The notes: generated from the sequence alone by a model not told the origin. 64,000 bases of DNA from Entomomonas asaccharolytica (GCF_016653615.1 NZ_CP067393.1:857673-921672); one strand, 5' to 3'. Positions 1-9,477 are shown, counted from the stretch's first letter. A program made the numbers and translations.

Positions 1-698
1 TTAATTTTCTTTATTTTCATATTTCCTGCTGAAGAATCCTGTTTGAATTTACCATTTATTTTTGTAAGATACTCATCAACTGCTTTCTTACATCCGCTCC
101 AGTCAAAGTAATCATCGATAATGATACTTCCACCAATAGATAGTTTAGGAAATATTCGTTCAAGACATGTTTTTACAGGGTCATACCAGTCTACATCTAT
201 GTGTGCGAACGCAATCGGTTGGTCTAGTTGCATTGTGTCTTGTAATAACCCTTTAATTAAATGAATGTTATTTTGAGTACATTCACAATTATATTTAGAT
301 AAATTATTTCTAACTAAATCCTGTAGATTATCAATATATCCATAATATTTGTCTCCATCTATTCCTGTTGATTTTCCTGATTTAATAATTTCATACCTTT
401 CATGGATTTCTTCAGGATCTTTTTCACTTGGTGGTGGGATGGTGTCAAAAACATCATATAAATAAAGTGGTGTTTCTTTTTTCTTTAATGAAGCAATCAA
501 TATAGCGCTTCCTCCTAATGCACAACCTGCTTCTAAAAATATACCTTCTACTTTTTCCTTTTCGATTTCTTCACAAGTATTAGCTATAGCAATTAATTTA
601 TTTTTAGATAAATAAGTTAATTTTCCATTTATTATTTCTTCAATAATCTTAATGTTACGCTTTTTATTACTATTGAATAGCCAACTTCCTAATTTCAT
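1..698 (-). CDS. TylF/macrocin O-methyltransferase family protein (3' end outside window)
   Basis: Reading leftward from ATG at 698, the frame stays open to the window edge, so the last codons are missing; at least 232 codons are visible. The translation contains the SAM-binding stretch FLEAGCALGGSAILIASLKK, later HIDVDWYDP and IIIDDYFDWSGCKKAVDEY. These acidic motifs match the TylF (macrocin O-methyltransferase) family, which methylates sugar hydroxyls using S-adenosylmethionine and a divalent metal. Such genes occur in antibiotic and in surface-polysaccharide clusters. The pyruvyl transferase and GT25 genes next door, on the opposite strand, favour a surface-glycan role. Family assignment is good; the substrate is unknown. 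Confidence 0.8.
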   Translation of the reverse strand, partial: MKLGSWLFNSNKKRNIKIIEEIINGKLTYLSKNKLIAIANTCEEIEKEKVEGIFLEAGCALGGSAILIASLKKKETPLYLYDVFDTIPPPSEKDPEEIHERYEIIKSGKSTGIDGDKYYGYIDNLQDLVRNNLSKYNCECTQNNIHLIKGLLQDTMQLDQPIAFAHIDVDWYDPVKTCLERIFPKLSIGGSIIIDDYFDWSGCKKAVDEYLTKINGKFKQDSSAGNMKIKKI

Positions 699-960
699 AT
701 TAAATAACCTTTAGTTTATTGAGTTTAATTATAATGTTTTTTGTCATTAACGAATAGTTAGCAAATTTAAGTTTATTTATAATAGTTCAAGTGGAAAAGT
801 AAGTTAATATAGATAAAGTATTTTTATAATAGATTATCTGTGAAAATTTGTATAAATAATTATTTGTTAATTTTTATATAGTTAGTTTTTAAATTATTGA
901 ACATCTGGCAATAATCCAACAGTTTATTTTTTAACTAATGTTATAAATTATATAGTAAAA

Positions 961-1989
961 ATGATTGTAGATTATTCGTTTTTCAGTAATGATACTGTTC
1001 AAACTAACGTGTTTAGGCTAATTTCTAATATGATCAATGAGAAGATGATAGGTTTAAAGAATAGTTTGCGTATAATACTCGATTTTATTGAAGATAAAGC
1101 TGATGTAGTATATATAGATTATCCATTACATCATAATGTTGGGGATCTTTTAATATTTGTGGGAACTATAGAGTTTTTTAAAAAATACAAAGTTAAAGTC
1201 AGAAAAAACTTAAATGCTCATAACTTAGATATTTTGAAATTAAACAAACTTATAACGTCTAAAACTACTATCCTATGTCATGGTGGTGGAAATTTTGGAG
1301 ATATATATGGATTGCATCATAATCTCAGAGAAAAAATCATAGAATCATTTCCAAATAACAGAATTATAATTTTGCCTCAAACAGCTTTCTTTGCAGAACA
1401 GGTTAATTTAGAAAAATCAAGGCAAATCTTCTTAAAACATAATAATGTTGTGTTATTAGCGCGAGATGACCCAACTTACGAATTATTTAAAAGTTTCTCA
1501 CCGCATACATACTTAATTCCAGATATGGCACATCAACTGTATGAAACATTACCTATTGATAAGAAAGCAGGCATTGGTACATTTTATTTTTTTAGAAAAG
1601 ATATAGAGCTGAATCCTCTTCAGGAAGAGCTTAGAAATAAAATTAAAACAGCTAATATTTATGATTGGGAAGATCTATTAACAAAAAAAGATCATAAATT
1701 ATTAATTATTATGTATAAGTTTATGCGAGCAAATAAAAGGCTGAAGCTAGATTTTATAGATGATGCGGTATTTAATATATGGCATAAACATTCCAAAAAA
1801 TTAGCTTATAAATATGCAAAATTATTTTCGAGTTACGATGAAGTCATTACATCAAGATTACATGCACATATTTTATCTTGTTTAGTTGGTACATCTTCTA
1901 CAGTAATTGATAATAACTATGGTAAAAATAAAGCATATTATGATAGATGGACGAATGACATGGATTTTACACATTTTCTAGATGAGTGA
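961..1989 (+). CDS. polysaccharide pyruvyl transferase family protein
   Basis: This 342-residue protein has the hallmarks of the polysaccharide pyruvyl transferase family: DYPLHHNVGDLLIF near residues 53-66, the glycine-rich HGGGNFGDIYGLHHNLR around 107-123, LPQTAFF around 138-144, and SRLHAHILSCLVG near the C-terminus. Family members transfer pyruvate from phosphoenolpyruvate onto sugars of exopolysaccharide or capsule as a ketal. It is followed almost directly by a GT25 gene, so the two are probably cotranscribed. No clear Shine-Dalgarno precedes the ATG at 961; an internal ATG at 1030 is an alternative start that keeps all conserved motifs. The strongly AT-rich codon use is typical of glycan loci. 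Substrate is not predictable. Confidence 0.85.
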   Translation: MIVDYSFFSNDTVQTNVFRLISNMINEKMIGLKNSLRIILDFIEDKADVVYIDYPLHHNVGDLLIFVGTIEFFKKYKVKVRKNLNAHNLDILKLNKLITSKTTILCHGGGNFGDIYGLHHNLREKIIESFPNNRIIILPQTAFFAEQVNLEKSRQIFLKHNNVVLLARDDPTYELFKSFSPHTYLIPDMAHQLYETLPIDKKAGIGTFYFFRKDIELNPLQEELRNKIKTANIYDWEDLLTKKDHKLLIIMYKFMRANKRLKLDFIDDAVFNIWHKHSKKLAYKYAKLFSSYDEVITSRLHAHILSCLVGTSSTVIDNNYGKNKAYYDRWTNDMDFTHFLDE

Positions 1990-2000
1990 GATGTGGTTAT

Positions 2001-2804
2001 ATGTTACCTATTTATGTTGTTTCTCTGAAACATGATGTAGAAAAGCGAAAAATTATTGAAAATAAATTGAATAGTTTACAAGTTACTTTTGAATTTGTTG
2101 ATGCTGTTTATGGCAAAGATTTGCCTAAAGAATTTATTTCACAATTAAATTTAGCAGGTGAAGCTCTTGAAAGAGGTTATAAGCCCGCACCTGGTGAAGT
2201 TGGATGTACTTTTAGTCACTTGAAAGTATATCAATTGATGTTAGAAAGGAAACAAAATTGGGCTTGTATTTTAGAGGATGATGTCATTCTAGATCATCGG
2301 ATGCAGGATTTTTATATTAATTTTGATAATTGTCGGTTTGAATCTGTTAATGATAATTTGTATTTAATGGGTGGGCAAAATGGTATATCAGCTAATATAC
2401 TAGTGGCTAAAAGTATTTTTAGCTTTTTTTATATAGGCAAGCAAAAATTCTCTAAAATTATTAATAGTGAGCAGTATGTTTGTCGAACTTGTTGTTATTT
2501 TATAAGTGCCAAATTAGCTAAAAAACTCATTGATTTATCTAGTGCTGTGTTTTTATTGGCAGATGATTGGGAATATTTGGTAAAAAATACAATTATTGCT
2601 AATATCTACTTAGCTAATTTTGTAGATCATCCTAAAGATTTATCGTCAAGTGTACTTGAAAGAGAGAGAAAAGCGGCACAAAAAGAAGCGCAAATGACTA
2701 TTAAAAGAAAGAGTTTTCCCATTAAAGTAGTGAGATTTTTGGCTTATAAAACTATCTTTTATTTGAAGGCTATAATAGCTCAAGTCAACAGATTCAAACG
2801 ATAA
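2001..2804 (+). CDS. glycosyltransferase family 25 (LPS biosynthesis type)
   Basis: The product (267 residues from the ATG at 2001) opens with MLPIYVVSLKHDVEKRK, the usual N-terminus of GT25 enzymes, followed by GEVGCTFSHLKVYQ and the metal-binding acidic cluster LEDDV. GT25 members are beta-glycosyltransferases (often galactosyl) acting on lipooligosaccharide or LPS outer core at the cytoplasmic face of the inner membrane. A GTG at 1986 would overlap the previous gene by 4 bases and add five residues (MRCGY); the ATG at 2001 is preferred because family members begin at that residue and a GAG lies about 10 bases upstream. It forms a two-gene unit with the pyruvyl transferase. Confidence 0.85.
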   Translation: MLPIYVVSLKHDVEKRKIIENKLNSLQVTFEFVDAVYGKDLPKEFISQLNLAGEALERGYKPAPGEVGCTFSHLKVYQLMLERKQNWACILEDDVILDHRMQDFYINFDNCRFESVNDNLYLMGGQNGISANILVAKSIFSFFYIGKQKFSKIINSEQYVCRTCCYFISAKLAKKLIDLSSAVFLLADDWEYLVKNTIIANIYLANFVDHPKDLSSSVLERERKAAQKEAQMTIKRKSFPIKVVRFLAYKTIFYLKAIIAQVNRFKR

Positions 2805-2841
2805 TTACCTAAAAGAAATTATTAGCCAGTTTTAATTTATA

Positions 2842-2871
2842 TCGACTCAAGGGTAAGAGGTATTGTATAAT
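2842..2871 (+). promoter_or_regulatory. probable ssrA promoter
   Basis: A perfect TATAAT (2866-2871) lies 25 bases upstream of the mature tmRNA 5' end, with TCGACT (2842-2847) as a moderate -35 match at an 18-base spacing. This is the best sigma-70 candidate before ssrA; the start site is inferred. Confidence 0.5.
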
Positions 2872-2895
2872 ATTTACCACCTAAGGTTTCCCTTT

Positions 2896-3247
2896 GGGGT
2901 CGATTAGGATTCGACGCTGGTGATGAAACTTGAGGGGCATGTCGAGCTGGTAGCAAACCTCGTAAATTAGTTGCTACAAATTTATAGTTGCCAACGACGA
3001 CAACTACGCTCTAGCTGCTTAATCAGCTAGCAGATGCTAGGGGATGCCTGTAAACCCAAACCATCTGTCAGATAGAACAGGATCGTCACAAAGTTTGCTA
3101 TAGGCGGCGTGACTAAAATTTATATAGCTAGCCCAGCGCACCCTGCCTATCGGGCGGCAATGGGTCAATTCAGTAGATAAGGCTAAGCATGTAGAACCGA
3201 TAGCGGAGTGCTGGCGGACGGGGGTTCAAATCCCCCCGGCTCCACCA
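2896..3247 (+). ncRNA. ssrA: tmRNA (ssrA), tag ANDDNYALAA
   Basis: The 352-nt gene starts with GGGGTCGATTAGGATTCGAC and ends with the tRNA-like GGTTCAAATCCCCCCGGCTCC followed by ACCA. The 5' GGGGUCG pairs with 3' CGGCUCC to form the seven-base-pair acceptor stem with two wobble pairs. The resume frame runs from GCC at 2990 and encodes ANDDNYALAA, with TAA at 3020-3022. That tag is the one known from Pseudomonas aeruginosa, which is the strongest taxonomic hint in the window. tmRNA, with SmpB, rescues stalled ribosomes and tags the nascent chain for proteolysis. The encoded CCA end is present. smpB is not in the window. Confidence 0.98.
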
Positions 3248-3254
3248 AATAAAA

Positions 3255-3285
3255 AACCTTAATAGATTTCTATTAAGGTTTTTTT
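3255..3285 (+). terminator. intrinsic terminator of ssrA
   Basis: An 11-base perfect stem AACCTTAATAG / CTATTAAGGTT with a four-base loop (3255-3280) is followed by a run of T. It sits eight bases after the tmRNA CCA end. Confidence 0.9.
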
Positions 3286-3971
3286 GTTTCTTGTATATGA
3301 CATCCTTTCTAATCTAACTATGAGTTGATAATTAATAATATTAAAGTTTGAGAGTAATATTATTAAATAATGAATATTACTTTGATCAGTTTGAATAATT
3401 AATTCTATTGAATAACAGAATTTAAGAAATCTAATCATATTTTATTATATCTGATGGTTGATAAAATCTTCTGCTGTGCGTCTTTTATATGTTATTTTTA
3501 TCGACTAATGATTTAAAAAATAAAAAGAATTAACTTGACTTATGCACACTTACTGGAAACTCAGTGCATTTTTATTGATAAAAATTTTGAGTAAGTTTGT
3601 TTTGTATAAGTTATTGATTTTAATAAATTTATTTTTTAATTGAAAAGTGAGCAATTTGTAGCAAAAGCAGTGTTCAGTAGGGATAGCCATATATTTTCAA
3701 ATAATATTAACAGAGTTATCCACAGTTTTTGTGGATAGTTATTTTTAAGAAAAAGATTTAATTTAATTCGAAAGTTATCTATTGGGCTTTGATAGTATTA
3801 AATATAATTTTTAATAGGTTTTAACCCCTTTAGGGGTGTATAAAATAAATTGAATTTATAAAATGAAGTATTAGTTGTTTTAGGGTTTTTGATTTCATTA
3901 GGCTAACTTATTGGTAATAATTGCCATTATATTTATCACAACTGAATAAATTAATGGAAAATAAAAAGTTA
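3286..3971. other. AT-rich non-coding region after ssrA
   Basis: About 690 bp with no convincing gene on either strand. It holds a DnaA-box-like TTATGCACA (3540-3548), an inverted pair of TTATCCACA (3716-3724) and TGTGGATAG (3730-3738), a six-base palindrome arm pair ACCCCT/AGGGGT (3824-3837), and a hairpin ATGCAC/GTGCAT (3542-3569) followed by five T. The 3' flank of ssrA is a common integration site for genomic islands, but I found no second copy of the tmRNA 3' end that would mark an attachment site. Confidence 0.6.
3716..3738. repeat. inverted DnaA-box-like pair / hairpin
   Basis: TATCCACA and its exact complement TGTGGATA face each other across a five-base spacer. TTATCCACA is a perfect match to the bacterial DnaA-box consensus TTATNCACA, and the facing copy differs at one end base. 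The same symmetry, followed by TTATTTTT, could also act as a weak terminator, so the function is undecided. Confidence 0.5.
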
Positions 3972-4172
3972 TTATTCTAGTTCTTCTATCCAAGCACTTT
4001 GGATAGCTTCTAATACTTTTTCACCACAGCGATTAGGATCATCATTAAATTCGGGTAAATCCATTACTTTTTGACGTAATTCAACAAAGTTTATAGTGAG
4101 TGGATTTACAGAAGGATAGGTGTCAGTGAGTTGTATAGCTATTTCTTGTACATCTGTCCATTTAAGAATCAT
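3972..4172 (-). CDS. iscX: Fe-S cluster assembly protein IscX
   Basis: This 66-residue acidic protein (MILKWTDVQEIAIQLTDTYP at the start, ending AWIEELE) matches IscX in length and sequence. IscX binds IscS on the same face as frataxin and ferredoxin and is thought to tune iron delivery and cysteine desulfurase activity. It is the last gene of the isc operon, 15 bases after fdx, which is its usual place in gammaproteobacteria. Internal motifs such as DLPEFNDDPNRCGEKVLEAIQ are well conserved in the family. Nothing unusual is seen. Confidence 0.95.
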   Translation of the reverse strand: MILKWTDVQEIAIQLTDTYPSVNPLTINFVELRQKVMDLPEFNDDPNRCGEKVLEAIQSAWIEELE

Positions 4173-4187
4173 TTTTAGGCTACCTTG

Positions 4188-4526
4188 TTAGTGGTTTTCT
4201 GAAACTTGATTAATGGTATAGCGAGGAATTTCTACAATCAAATCTTCATCGCCTACCACAGCTTGGCAAGAGAGACGAGAATCAGGTTCGAGTCCCCATG
4301 CTTTATCAAGCATATCGTCTTCTAATTCATCAGAAGGTTCTAAACTATCAAAACCATCACGTACAATGACATGGCAGGTAGTACAAGCACAGGACATTTC
4401 GCAGGCATGTTCAATTTCTATACCATTACGTAGAGCAGCCTCAATAATGGTTTCCCCAGTTTCTGCTTCAATTACTGCACCTTCTGGGCAATGTTCTTCA
4501 TTAGGTAAAAAAGTAAGGGTAGGCAT
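4188..4526 (-). CDS. fdx: ISC-system [2Fe-2S] ferredoxin
   Basis: A 112-residue adrenodoxin-type ferredoxin. Ligand cysteines C42, C48, C51 and C87 are all present, and the extra conserved C46 of Isc ferredoxins is also there (CEMSCACTTC at 42-51). It donates electrons for sulfur reduction during cluster assembly on IscU. The gene lies 15 bases after hscA and 15 bases before iscX in the isc operon. The length and spacing match Escherichia and Pseudomonas Fdx. Function is inferred with high certainty from sequence and context. Confidence 0.97.
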   Translation of the reverse strand: MPTLTFLPNEEHCPEGAVIEAETGETIIEAALRNGIEIEHACEMSCACTTCHVIVRDGFDSLEPSDELEDDMLDKAWGLEPDSRLSCQAVVGDEDLIVEIPRYTINQVSENH

Positions 4527-4541
4527 AAAATTATCCTATGG

Positions 4542-6407
4542 TTATTCACTGTCTATTTCATTAAGGCTACGACCAGTTAATGCTTGTTTAACAGTAGCAT
4601 TCATTCGTTTTGCTGCAAAAGAGTCAGTAGCTGTTGAGAGTTTTTGAGTATATTTATCAATTGTTAGTAGATCATTAGTATCAACGACTTTCTTTAACTC
4701 TGCTACATGTTTAGTTATTTCTTGATATTCTGTAGGGTTAAGAAGTTCTTTACCATCAGCTAGTAATGCAGCTTCAGTAATTTCTACTAATTGGTTTGCT
4801 TCTACTTGGGCTTCGCGTAGGCTACGTTGTTTTTTATCGTTCTCCGCGTACTCAAAGGAGTCTTGCAGCATACGTGCGATTTCACCATCTGTTAAACCAT
4901 AGGATGGTTTAACTTGGATTGCTGCATGGGCACCACTGGTAAGTTCTTGTGCTGATACGGCTAATAAGCCATCAGCATCTACTTGAAAAGTAACACGTAT
5001 TTTAGCGGCACCAGCAACCATTGGGGGGAAACCACGAAGTTCAAAACGTGCTAAAGAGCGGCAGTCAGCAACTAGTTCTCGTTCACCTTGAAGTACGTGA
5101 ATCATCATTGCCGTTTGACCATCTTTATAGGTGGTAAAGTCTTGTGCTCTAGCAACGGGGATAGTGGTGTTTCTAGGTATAACTTTTTCCATTAGTCCTC
5201 CCATTGTTTCAAGTCCCAATGAGAGGGGGATAACATCGAGAAGTAACAGTTGGTCATCATCATTACGATTACCAACAAGCGCATCTGCTTGTACAGCAGC
5301 ACCTAATGCAACAACTTGGTCAGGATCAATATCTGTGAGAGGTTGTGTACCAAATAGTTCACCTACTTGTTCTCGAACAAGAGGAACTCTGGTGGAGCCA
5401 CCCACCATAACGACATTACTAATGTCATCAAGGCTAATATCTGCATCACGTACAGCACGTCGACAGGCTTTGAGGGTTCGTTCAACTAATGGTGCAATTA
5501 AATTATTAAATTGTTCGCGAGTAAAACTACTTTGCCAGTTTTTATAGCTAACAGTGGTTTGCTGGTTTTCAGTTAGTGATTCTTTTGCTGTGCAAGCAAT
5601 CTTTAACAATACTTTTTGTTCAGCAGGGGATAGATCATTGGAAAGGTTGGCTTCGGTAATAATCCAATCAGCAATGAGGTGATCGAAATCATCACCACCT
5701 AGCGAGCTGTCACCACCTGTTGATAAAACTTCAAATACACCTTTGGCAAGGCGTAAAATAGAAATATCAAATGTGCCACCACCTAGGTCATAGATAGCGA
5801 TAATGCCTTCAGCTTGCTTATCTAAACCATAGGCAACAGCCGCTGCAGTAGGTTCATTTAGTAGACGCAGAACTGTAAGTCCAGCTAAACGAGCAGCATC
5901 TTTAGTTGCTTGTCGCTGTCCATCATCAAAATAGGCAGGTACTGTAATAACTGCACCTACTAGTGAACCTCCTAAACTTTGTTCAGCACGATGTTTTAGT
6001 GCTTTTAAAATTTCAGCAGAAATTTCTACAGGGCTTTTGGAGCCTTGTACCGTTTCAATAAACGGCATATTAGATTCACCTTGTGTAAAACGATAGGGGA
6101 GTTGATCTCCTAATTGTTTTACATCGTTGATGCCTCGCCCCATAAGACGTTTAACTGAAGCAATGGTGTTTAGAGGGTCTTTGGTTGCTGCGGCTTGAGC
6201 TGTTTTACCTACTTCTATTTGATTTGGTAGGTAATGAACTACAGAAGGTAAAATAACATTATTTTCTAGATCTTTTAATGCTGTAGGAATACCACTTAAT
6301 ACACTGGCAACTAATGAGTTGGTAGTACCTAAATCGATACCAACAGCTAATTTTTTCTGATGCGGCTTAGGGCTTTGACCTGGTTCTGCTATTTGCAATA
6401 AGGACAT
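4542..6407 (-). CDS. hscA: Fe-S assembly chaperone HscA (Hsp70 type)
   Basis: A 621-residue DnaK-like chaperone. The nucleotide-binding domain occupies roughly residues 1-390, with [10 protein letters not shown] near residue 24, the phosphate motif [12 protein letters not shown], and [10 protein letters not shown]; the substrate-binding beta domain and helical lid follow. HscA recognises the LPPVK motif of IscU, which is present in this operon, and with HscB drives cluster transfer to acceptor proteins. It is shorter than DnaK at the C-terminus, as expected for HscA. It sits between hscB (22 bases upstream) and fdx (15 bases downstream). Confidence 0.97.
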   Translation of the reverse strand: MSLLQIAEPGQSPKPHQKKLAVGIDLGTTNSLVASVLSGIPTALKDLENNVILPSVVHYLPNQIEVGKTAQAAATKDPLNTIASVKRLMGRGINDVKQLGDQLPYRFTQGESNMPFIETVQGSKSPVEISAEILKALKHRAEQSLGGSLVGAVITVPAYFDDGQRQATKDAARLAGLTVLRLLNEPTAAAVAYGLDKQAEGIIAIYDLGGGTFDISILRLAKGVFEVLSTGGDSSLGGDDFDHLIADWIITEANLSNDLSPAEQKVLLKIACTAKESLTENQQTTVSYKNWQSSFTREQFNNLIAPLVERTLKACRRAVRDADISLDDISNVVMVGGSTRVPLVREQVGELFGTQPLTDIDPDQVVALGAAVQADALVGNRNDDDQLLLLDVIPLSLGLETMGGLMEKVIPRNTTIPVARAQDFTTYKDGQTAMMIHVLQGERELVADCRSLARFELRGFPPMVAGAAKIRVTFQVDADGLLAVSAQELTSGAHAAIQVKPSYGLTDGEIARMLQDSFEYAENDKKQRSLREAQVEANQLVEITEAALLADGKELLNPTEYQEITKHVAELKKVVDTNDLLTIDKYTQKLSTATDSFAAKRMNATVKQALTGRSLNEIDSE

Positions 6408-6429
6408 GTATACTTCTTAATGGTTTAGG

Positions 6430-6984
6430 TTAATCGTCTAAGTGTTCTTCTAGCTGTTTTACAGACAAGGCTAATTTGTCCATAAACTGCATGCGTCTAA
6501 CAAGCTGTTCAGCATGTAAATAATATTGGTGATCTTGCCAATATTTATTAAACTCTGCTTCTAAGTCCGCTTGTGTTTGTTTAATACGTGTTTTGAAGTT
6601 ATTTAATTGCTTAAAATCAGCTTGTTCTCTCAGTTCATCTAGCTCTTCATGCCATTGCATTTGCTGCATAAGGAATTCAGGGTCTTGTACGGTTGTTTCT
6701 AACGGTATATTACTACCTTTTAAACTGAGTAAATAACGAGCACGTTGTGAAGGCGTTTTTAGAATTTGATAGGCTTCATTTAGATTAGCAGAATGTTCTA
6801 ATGCTAAACGTTTTTCTCTCTCACTAGCTGCCACAAAACGATCAGGATGTGCTGACGCAGCCTTTTTACGATAGCGCTCAGCAAGATCATTTAGATTGAT
6901 ATCAAAATGTGGCTTTAAATCTAATAGTGCGAAGTAGCAGGGTTTATCACCACTACATTCTTCAGACGTTGAAGCTTTCTCCAC
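6430..6984 (-). CDS. hscB: Fe-S assembly co-chaperone HscB
   Basis: A J-protein co-chaperone for HscA. The conserved body starts at [12 protein letters not shown], contains the HPD motif in SAHPDRF, and ends with the helical IscU-binding domain. The start is not obvious. Family members begin two or three residues before CYFALL, where no start codon exists in frame. A GTG at 6984 gives 184 residues and a 23-base overlap with iscA; an ATG at 7032 gives 200 residues and a 71-base overlap. I chose the GTG because the length is closer to the family (about 170-175), but neither has a good ribosome binding site. Confidence 0.88.
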   Translation of the reverse strand: MEKASTSEECSGDKPCYFALLDLKPHFDINLNDLAERYRKKAASAHPDRFVAASEREKRLALEHSANLNEAYQILKTPSQRARYLLSLKGSNIPLETTVQDPEFLMQQMQWHEELDELREQADFKQLNNFKTRIKQTQADLEAEFNKYWQDHQYYLHAEQLVRRMQFMDKLALSVKQLEEHLDD

Positions 6985-7285
6985 ATCCGCATTCGCCGCG
7001 CACGTTAGGGTTGTTGAATTTAAATCCTTCATTTAGGCCTTCTCGAACGAAATCAAGTTCTGTTCCGTCAATGTAAATTAAACTTTTAGGGTCGACAACC
7101 ACTTTAACACCAAAATTATCAAAAACAATATCATTTTGGTCGGTTTCATCAACAAACTCAAGTACATAAGCCATACCTGAACAGCCTGTTGTACGCACCC
7201 CTAAACGAATACCAATACCTTTACCGCGATTAGCTAAAGCGTTTTCTATATGCTTAGCGGCTGCAGGGGTCATAGTGATTGCCAT
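6962..7285 (-). CDS. iscA: Fe-S assembly A-type carrier IscA
   Basis: A 107-residue A-type carrier with the three invariant cysteines C35 (TTGCSGMAY), C99 and C101 (ECGCGESF at the C-terminus). It accepts clusters from IscU and passes them to apo-proteins, especially [4Fe-4S] targets. Length is identical to E. coli IscA. It lies between iscU (26 bases upstream) and hscB, whose 5' end overlaps it. No anomaly apart from that overlap. Confidence 0.97.
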   Translation of the reverse strand: MAITMTPAAAKHIENALANRGKGIGIRLGVRTTGCSGMAYVLEFVDETDQNDIVFDNFGVKVVVDPKSLIYIDGTELDFVREGLNEGFKFNNPNVRGECGCGESFNV

Positions 7286-7311
7286 AAAATCTCCTTACCA
7301 AATAAGATGGA

Positions 7312-7698
7312 TTAAACCATACCTTTTTTGGTTTTATAATCAGTTATAGCTGCTTTAATAGCATCTTCTGCTAGAACTGAGCAGTGAATTTTTACTGGCG
7401 GTAATGCCAATTCTTCAGCTAACTGAGTGTTTTTAATGCTACCTGCTTCGTCTAGGGTTTTGCCTTTCATCCATTCAGTTGCTAATGAACTAGAGGCGAT
7501 AGCACTACCACAACCATAGGTTTTGAATTTAGCATCTTCAATAATCCCTTGGTCATTGACTTTGATTTGCAAACGCATTACGTCACCACAGGCAGGGGCG
7601 CCTACCATGCCAGTCCCTACATTAGGATCTTCAGCATCCATTTTACCTACATTACGTGGGTTTTCATAATGGTCGATTACTTTATCGCTATAGGCCAT
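7312..7698 (-). CDS. iscU: Fe-S cluster scaffold IscU
   Basis: A 128-residue scaffold, starting MAYSDKVIDHYENPRNVG as in E. coli IscU. Cluster-ligand cysteines C37, C63 and C106 and the HscA-recognition motif LPPVK (99-103) are present. The frame extends five codons upstream to 7713, but the conserved start at 7698 is used by the family. IscU receives sulfur from IscS and iron, builds [2Fe-2S] clusters and hands them over with HscAB. It lies 45 bases after iscS. Confidence 0.98.
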   Translation of the reverse strand: MAYSDKVIDHYENPRNVGKMDAEDPNVGTGMVGAPACGDVMRLQIKVNDQGIIEDAKFKTYGCGSAIASSSLATEWMKGKTLDEAGSIKNTQLAEELALPPVKIHCSVLAEDAIKAAITDYKTKKGMV

Positions 7699-7743
7699 TG
7701 TTTTATTCCTCAAATCGGTTAATACGGTAATAAGTCTTTATAA

Positions 7744-8958
7744 TTAGTGAGCTTGCCATTCTATTTTGGAGATATCTACGCCATCTTTGTACATATCCCA
7801 AAGTGGTGATAGTTCTCGGAGTTTAGTAACTGCTTCACATACTTTTTGAGCGGCTAAGTCAACTTCTTGTTCAGTAGTAAAACGGCCAAAACCAAATCGA
7901 ATAGAGCTATGGGCAAGCTCATCATTACGACCTAATGCACGAAGTACATAGGAAGGCTCTAGTGAGGCTGATGTACAAGCTGAGCCTGATGATACGGCCA
8001 AGTCTTTTAAAGACATCATAAGTGATTCACCTTCAACGTAGTTAAAACTTAGATTAAGAAGGTTTGGAACACTATTTTCTAAAGAACCATTTACATAAAC
8101 TTCTTCTAATTGATTTACTTGGCTGTAGAACCTATCACGTAGTTGTTTAGCGTGTTCATTATCTTTTTGCATTTCTAACTTAGCAAGGTGTAGTGCTTCT
8201 CCCATACCGACGATTTGGTGTGTTGGGAGGGTACCTGAGCGCATACCACGTTCGTGTCCACCACCATGAATTTGCGCTTCAATTCTTACTCTTGGTTTAC
8301 GTTGTACATAGAGTGCGCCGATGCCTTTTGGGCCATAGATTTTATGGGCGCAGATTGACATTAAATCAACTTTTAGATTTTCTAAATCAATGGCTAGTTT
8401 GCCTACTGATTGAGCGGCGTCTACATGAAATAACACGCCTTTGGAGCGAGTTAGTTCACCAATGGCAGCAATATCATTGATGGTACCAATTTCGTTATTC
8501 ACATGCATGATTGATACAAGGATGGTGTCTTCTCGTAATGCTTCTTTTACCATGTCTACAGTAATTTCACCTTGCTCTGTAGGGGTTAAGTAAGTAACTT
8601 CAAAGCCTTCACGTTCTAATTGACGCATAGTATCTAGTACAGCTTTGTGTTCAATCTTTGAAGTAATAAGATGTTTACCTTTACTTGCATAAAAATGGGC
8701 AGCACCCTTAATAGCTAAGTTATCTGCTTCAGTTGCACCTGAAGTCCAAACAATCTCGCGGGGATCTGCGCCTATTACATCTGCTACTTGACGACGTGCA
8801 TTTTCAACGGCTTCTTCTGCTTTCCAACCAAAAATATGAGAACGAGAAGCAGGATTACCAAAATTCCCTTCCATTGTTAAGCAGTCGATCATTTTTTTTG
8901 CAACACGTGGATCAACAGGGGTAGTGGCAGAATAATCTAAATAAATTGGCGAGCTCAT
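7744..8958 (-). CDS. iscS: cysteine desulfurase IscS
   Basis: A 404-residue PLP-dependent class V aminotransferase-fold enzyme that converts cysteine to alanine and delivers persulfide sulfur to IscU and to tRNA thiolation enzymes. The PLP lysine is in [12 protein letters not shown], the PLP-stacking region in [18 protein letters not shown], and the mobile catalytic cysteine in [17 protein letters not shown]. The C-terminal [12 protein letters not shown] matches the IscU-binding tail of IscS. Length equals E. coli IscS. It is the second gene of the operon, 27 bases after iscR. Confidence 0.98.
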   Translation of the reverse strand: MSSPIYLDYSATTPVDPRVAKKMIDCLTMEGNFGNPASRSHIFGWKAEEAVENARRQVADVIGADPREIVWTSGATEADNLAIKGAAHFYASKGKHLITSKIEHKAVLDTMRQLEREGFEVTYLTPTEQGEITVDMVKEALREDTILVSIMHVNNEIGTINDIAAIGELTRSKGVLFHVDAAQSVGKLAIDLENLKVDLMSICAHKIYGPKGIGALYVQRKPRVRIEAQIHGGGHERGMRSGTLPTHQIVGMGEALHLAKLEMQKDNEHAKQLRDRFYSQVNQLEEVYVNGSLENSVPNLLNLSFNYVEGESLMMSLKDLAVSSGSACTSASLEPSYVLRALGRNDELAHSSIRFGFGRFTTEQEVDLAAQKVCEAVTKLRELSPLWDMYKDGVDISKIEWQAH

Positions 8959-8985
8959 CAGTTTTTCCTCACGGAAGAAATCATC

Positions 8986-9477
8986 TTATTCTAAAAAAGA
9001 TGTTTCTATTTTATTACTATTAAGTGTATAGGCTGTTTGTTGTCGTTCATTTTGTCTACGTGCAACGTCGCGAATTTCACGTTTATTTACAAGATCAGCT
9101 AATGTAATACCACTTAAAAAATCATGTATTTGTTGGCTTAGACCTTGCCATAAATGATGGGTTAGGCAAATATCTCCAGAGTTACAACCAGCATGGCCTT
9201 GGCAGCGTGTAGCATCTACTGTTTCATTAACTGCATCAATGACTTCTGCAATATCAATACTATTCATATTGCGGGCTAACTGATATCCACCACCAGGGCC
9301 TCTTACACTAGTTACAAGTTCATAGCGGCGTAGTTTAGCAAATAATTGTTCAAGATAGGATAACGATATATCTTGTCTTTCAGAAATATCTGCTAGTGAG
9401 ACTGGATTATGTTCAGCATTGATAGCAAGGTCGAGCATTGCAGTAACTGCATAACGGCCTTTAGTTGTTAAGCGCAT
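8986..9477 (-). CDS. iscR: Fe-S cluster regulator IscR
   Basis: A 163-residue Rrf2-family repressor. It has the winged helix ([18 protein letters not shown], then the recognition region [10 protein letters not shown] and [10 protein letters not shown]) and the [2Fe-2S] ligands C92, C98, C104 and H107, at the same numbering as E. coli IscR. The holo form represses the isc operon; apo-IscR acts at type 2 sites elsewhere. It is the first gene of the operon, and a near-consensus type 1 IscR box lies over its promoter, so autoregulation is expected. Confidence 0.97.
   Translation of the reverse strand: MRLTTKGRYAVTAMLDLAINAEHNPVSLADISERQDISLSYLEQLFAKLRRYELVTSVRGPGGGYQLARNMNSIDIAEVIDAVNETVDATRCQGHAGCNSGDICLTHHLWQGLSQQIHDFLSGITLADLVNKREIRDVARRQNERQQTAYTLNSNKIETSFLE

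Noticed and set aside
3542..3573. Terminator of a small RNA (ATGCAC / GTGCAT hairpin followed by T)
   Set aside because: The stem is only six pairs with a long loop, and no promoter or conserved transcript body could be defined upstream.
3232..3971. Integration site of a genomic island at the 3' end of ssrA
   Set aside because: No integrase gene and no second copy of the tmRNA 3' end were found in the window.
5131..5547. A 138-codon open frame antisense to hscA
   Set aside because: It is a mirror of the well-conserved hscA coding sequence, with Ser/Arg/Thr-rich low-complexity translation and no ribosome binding site.
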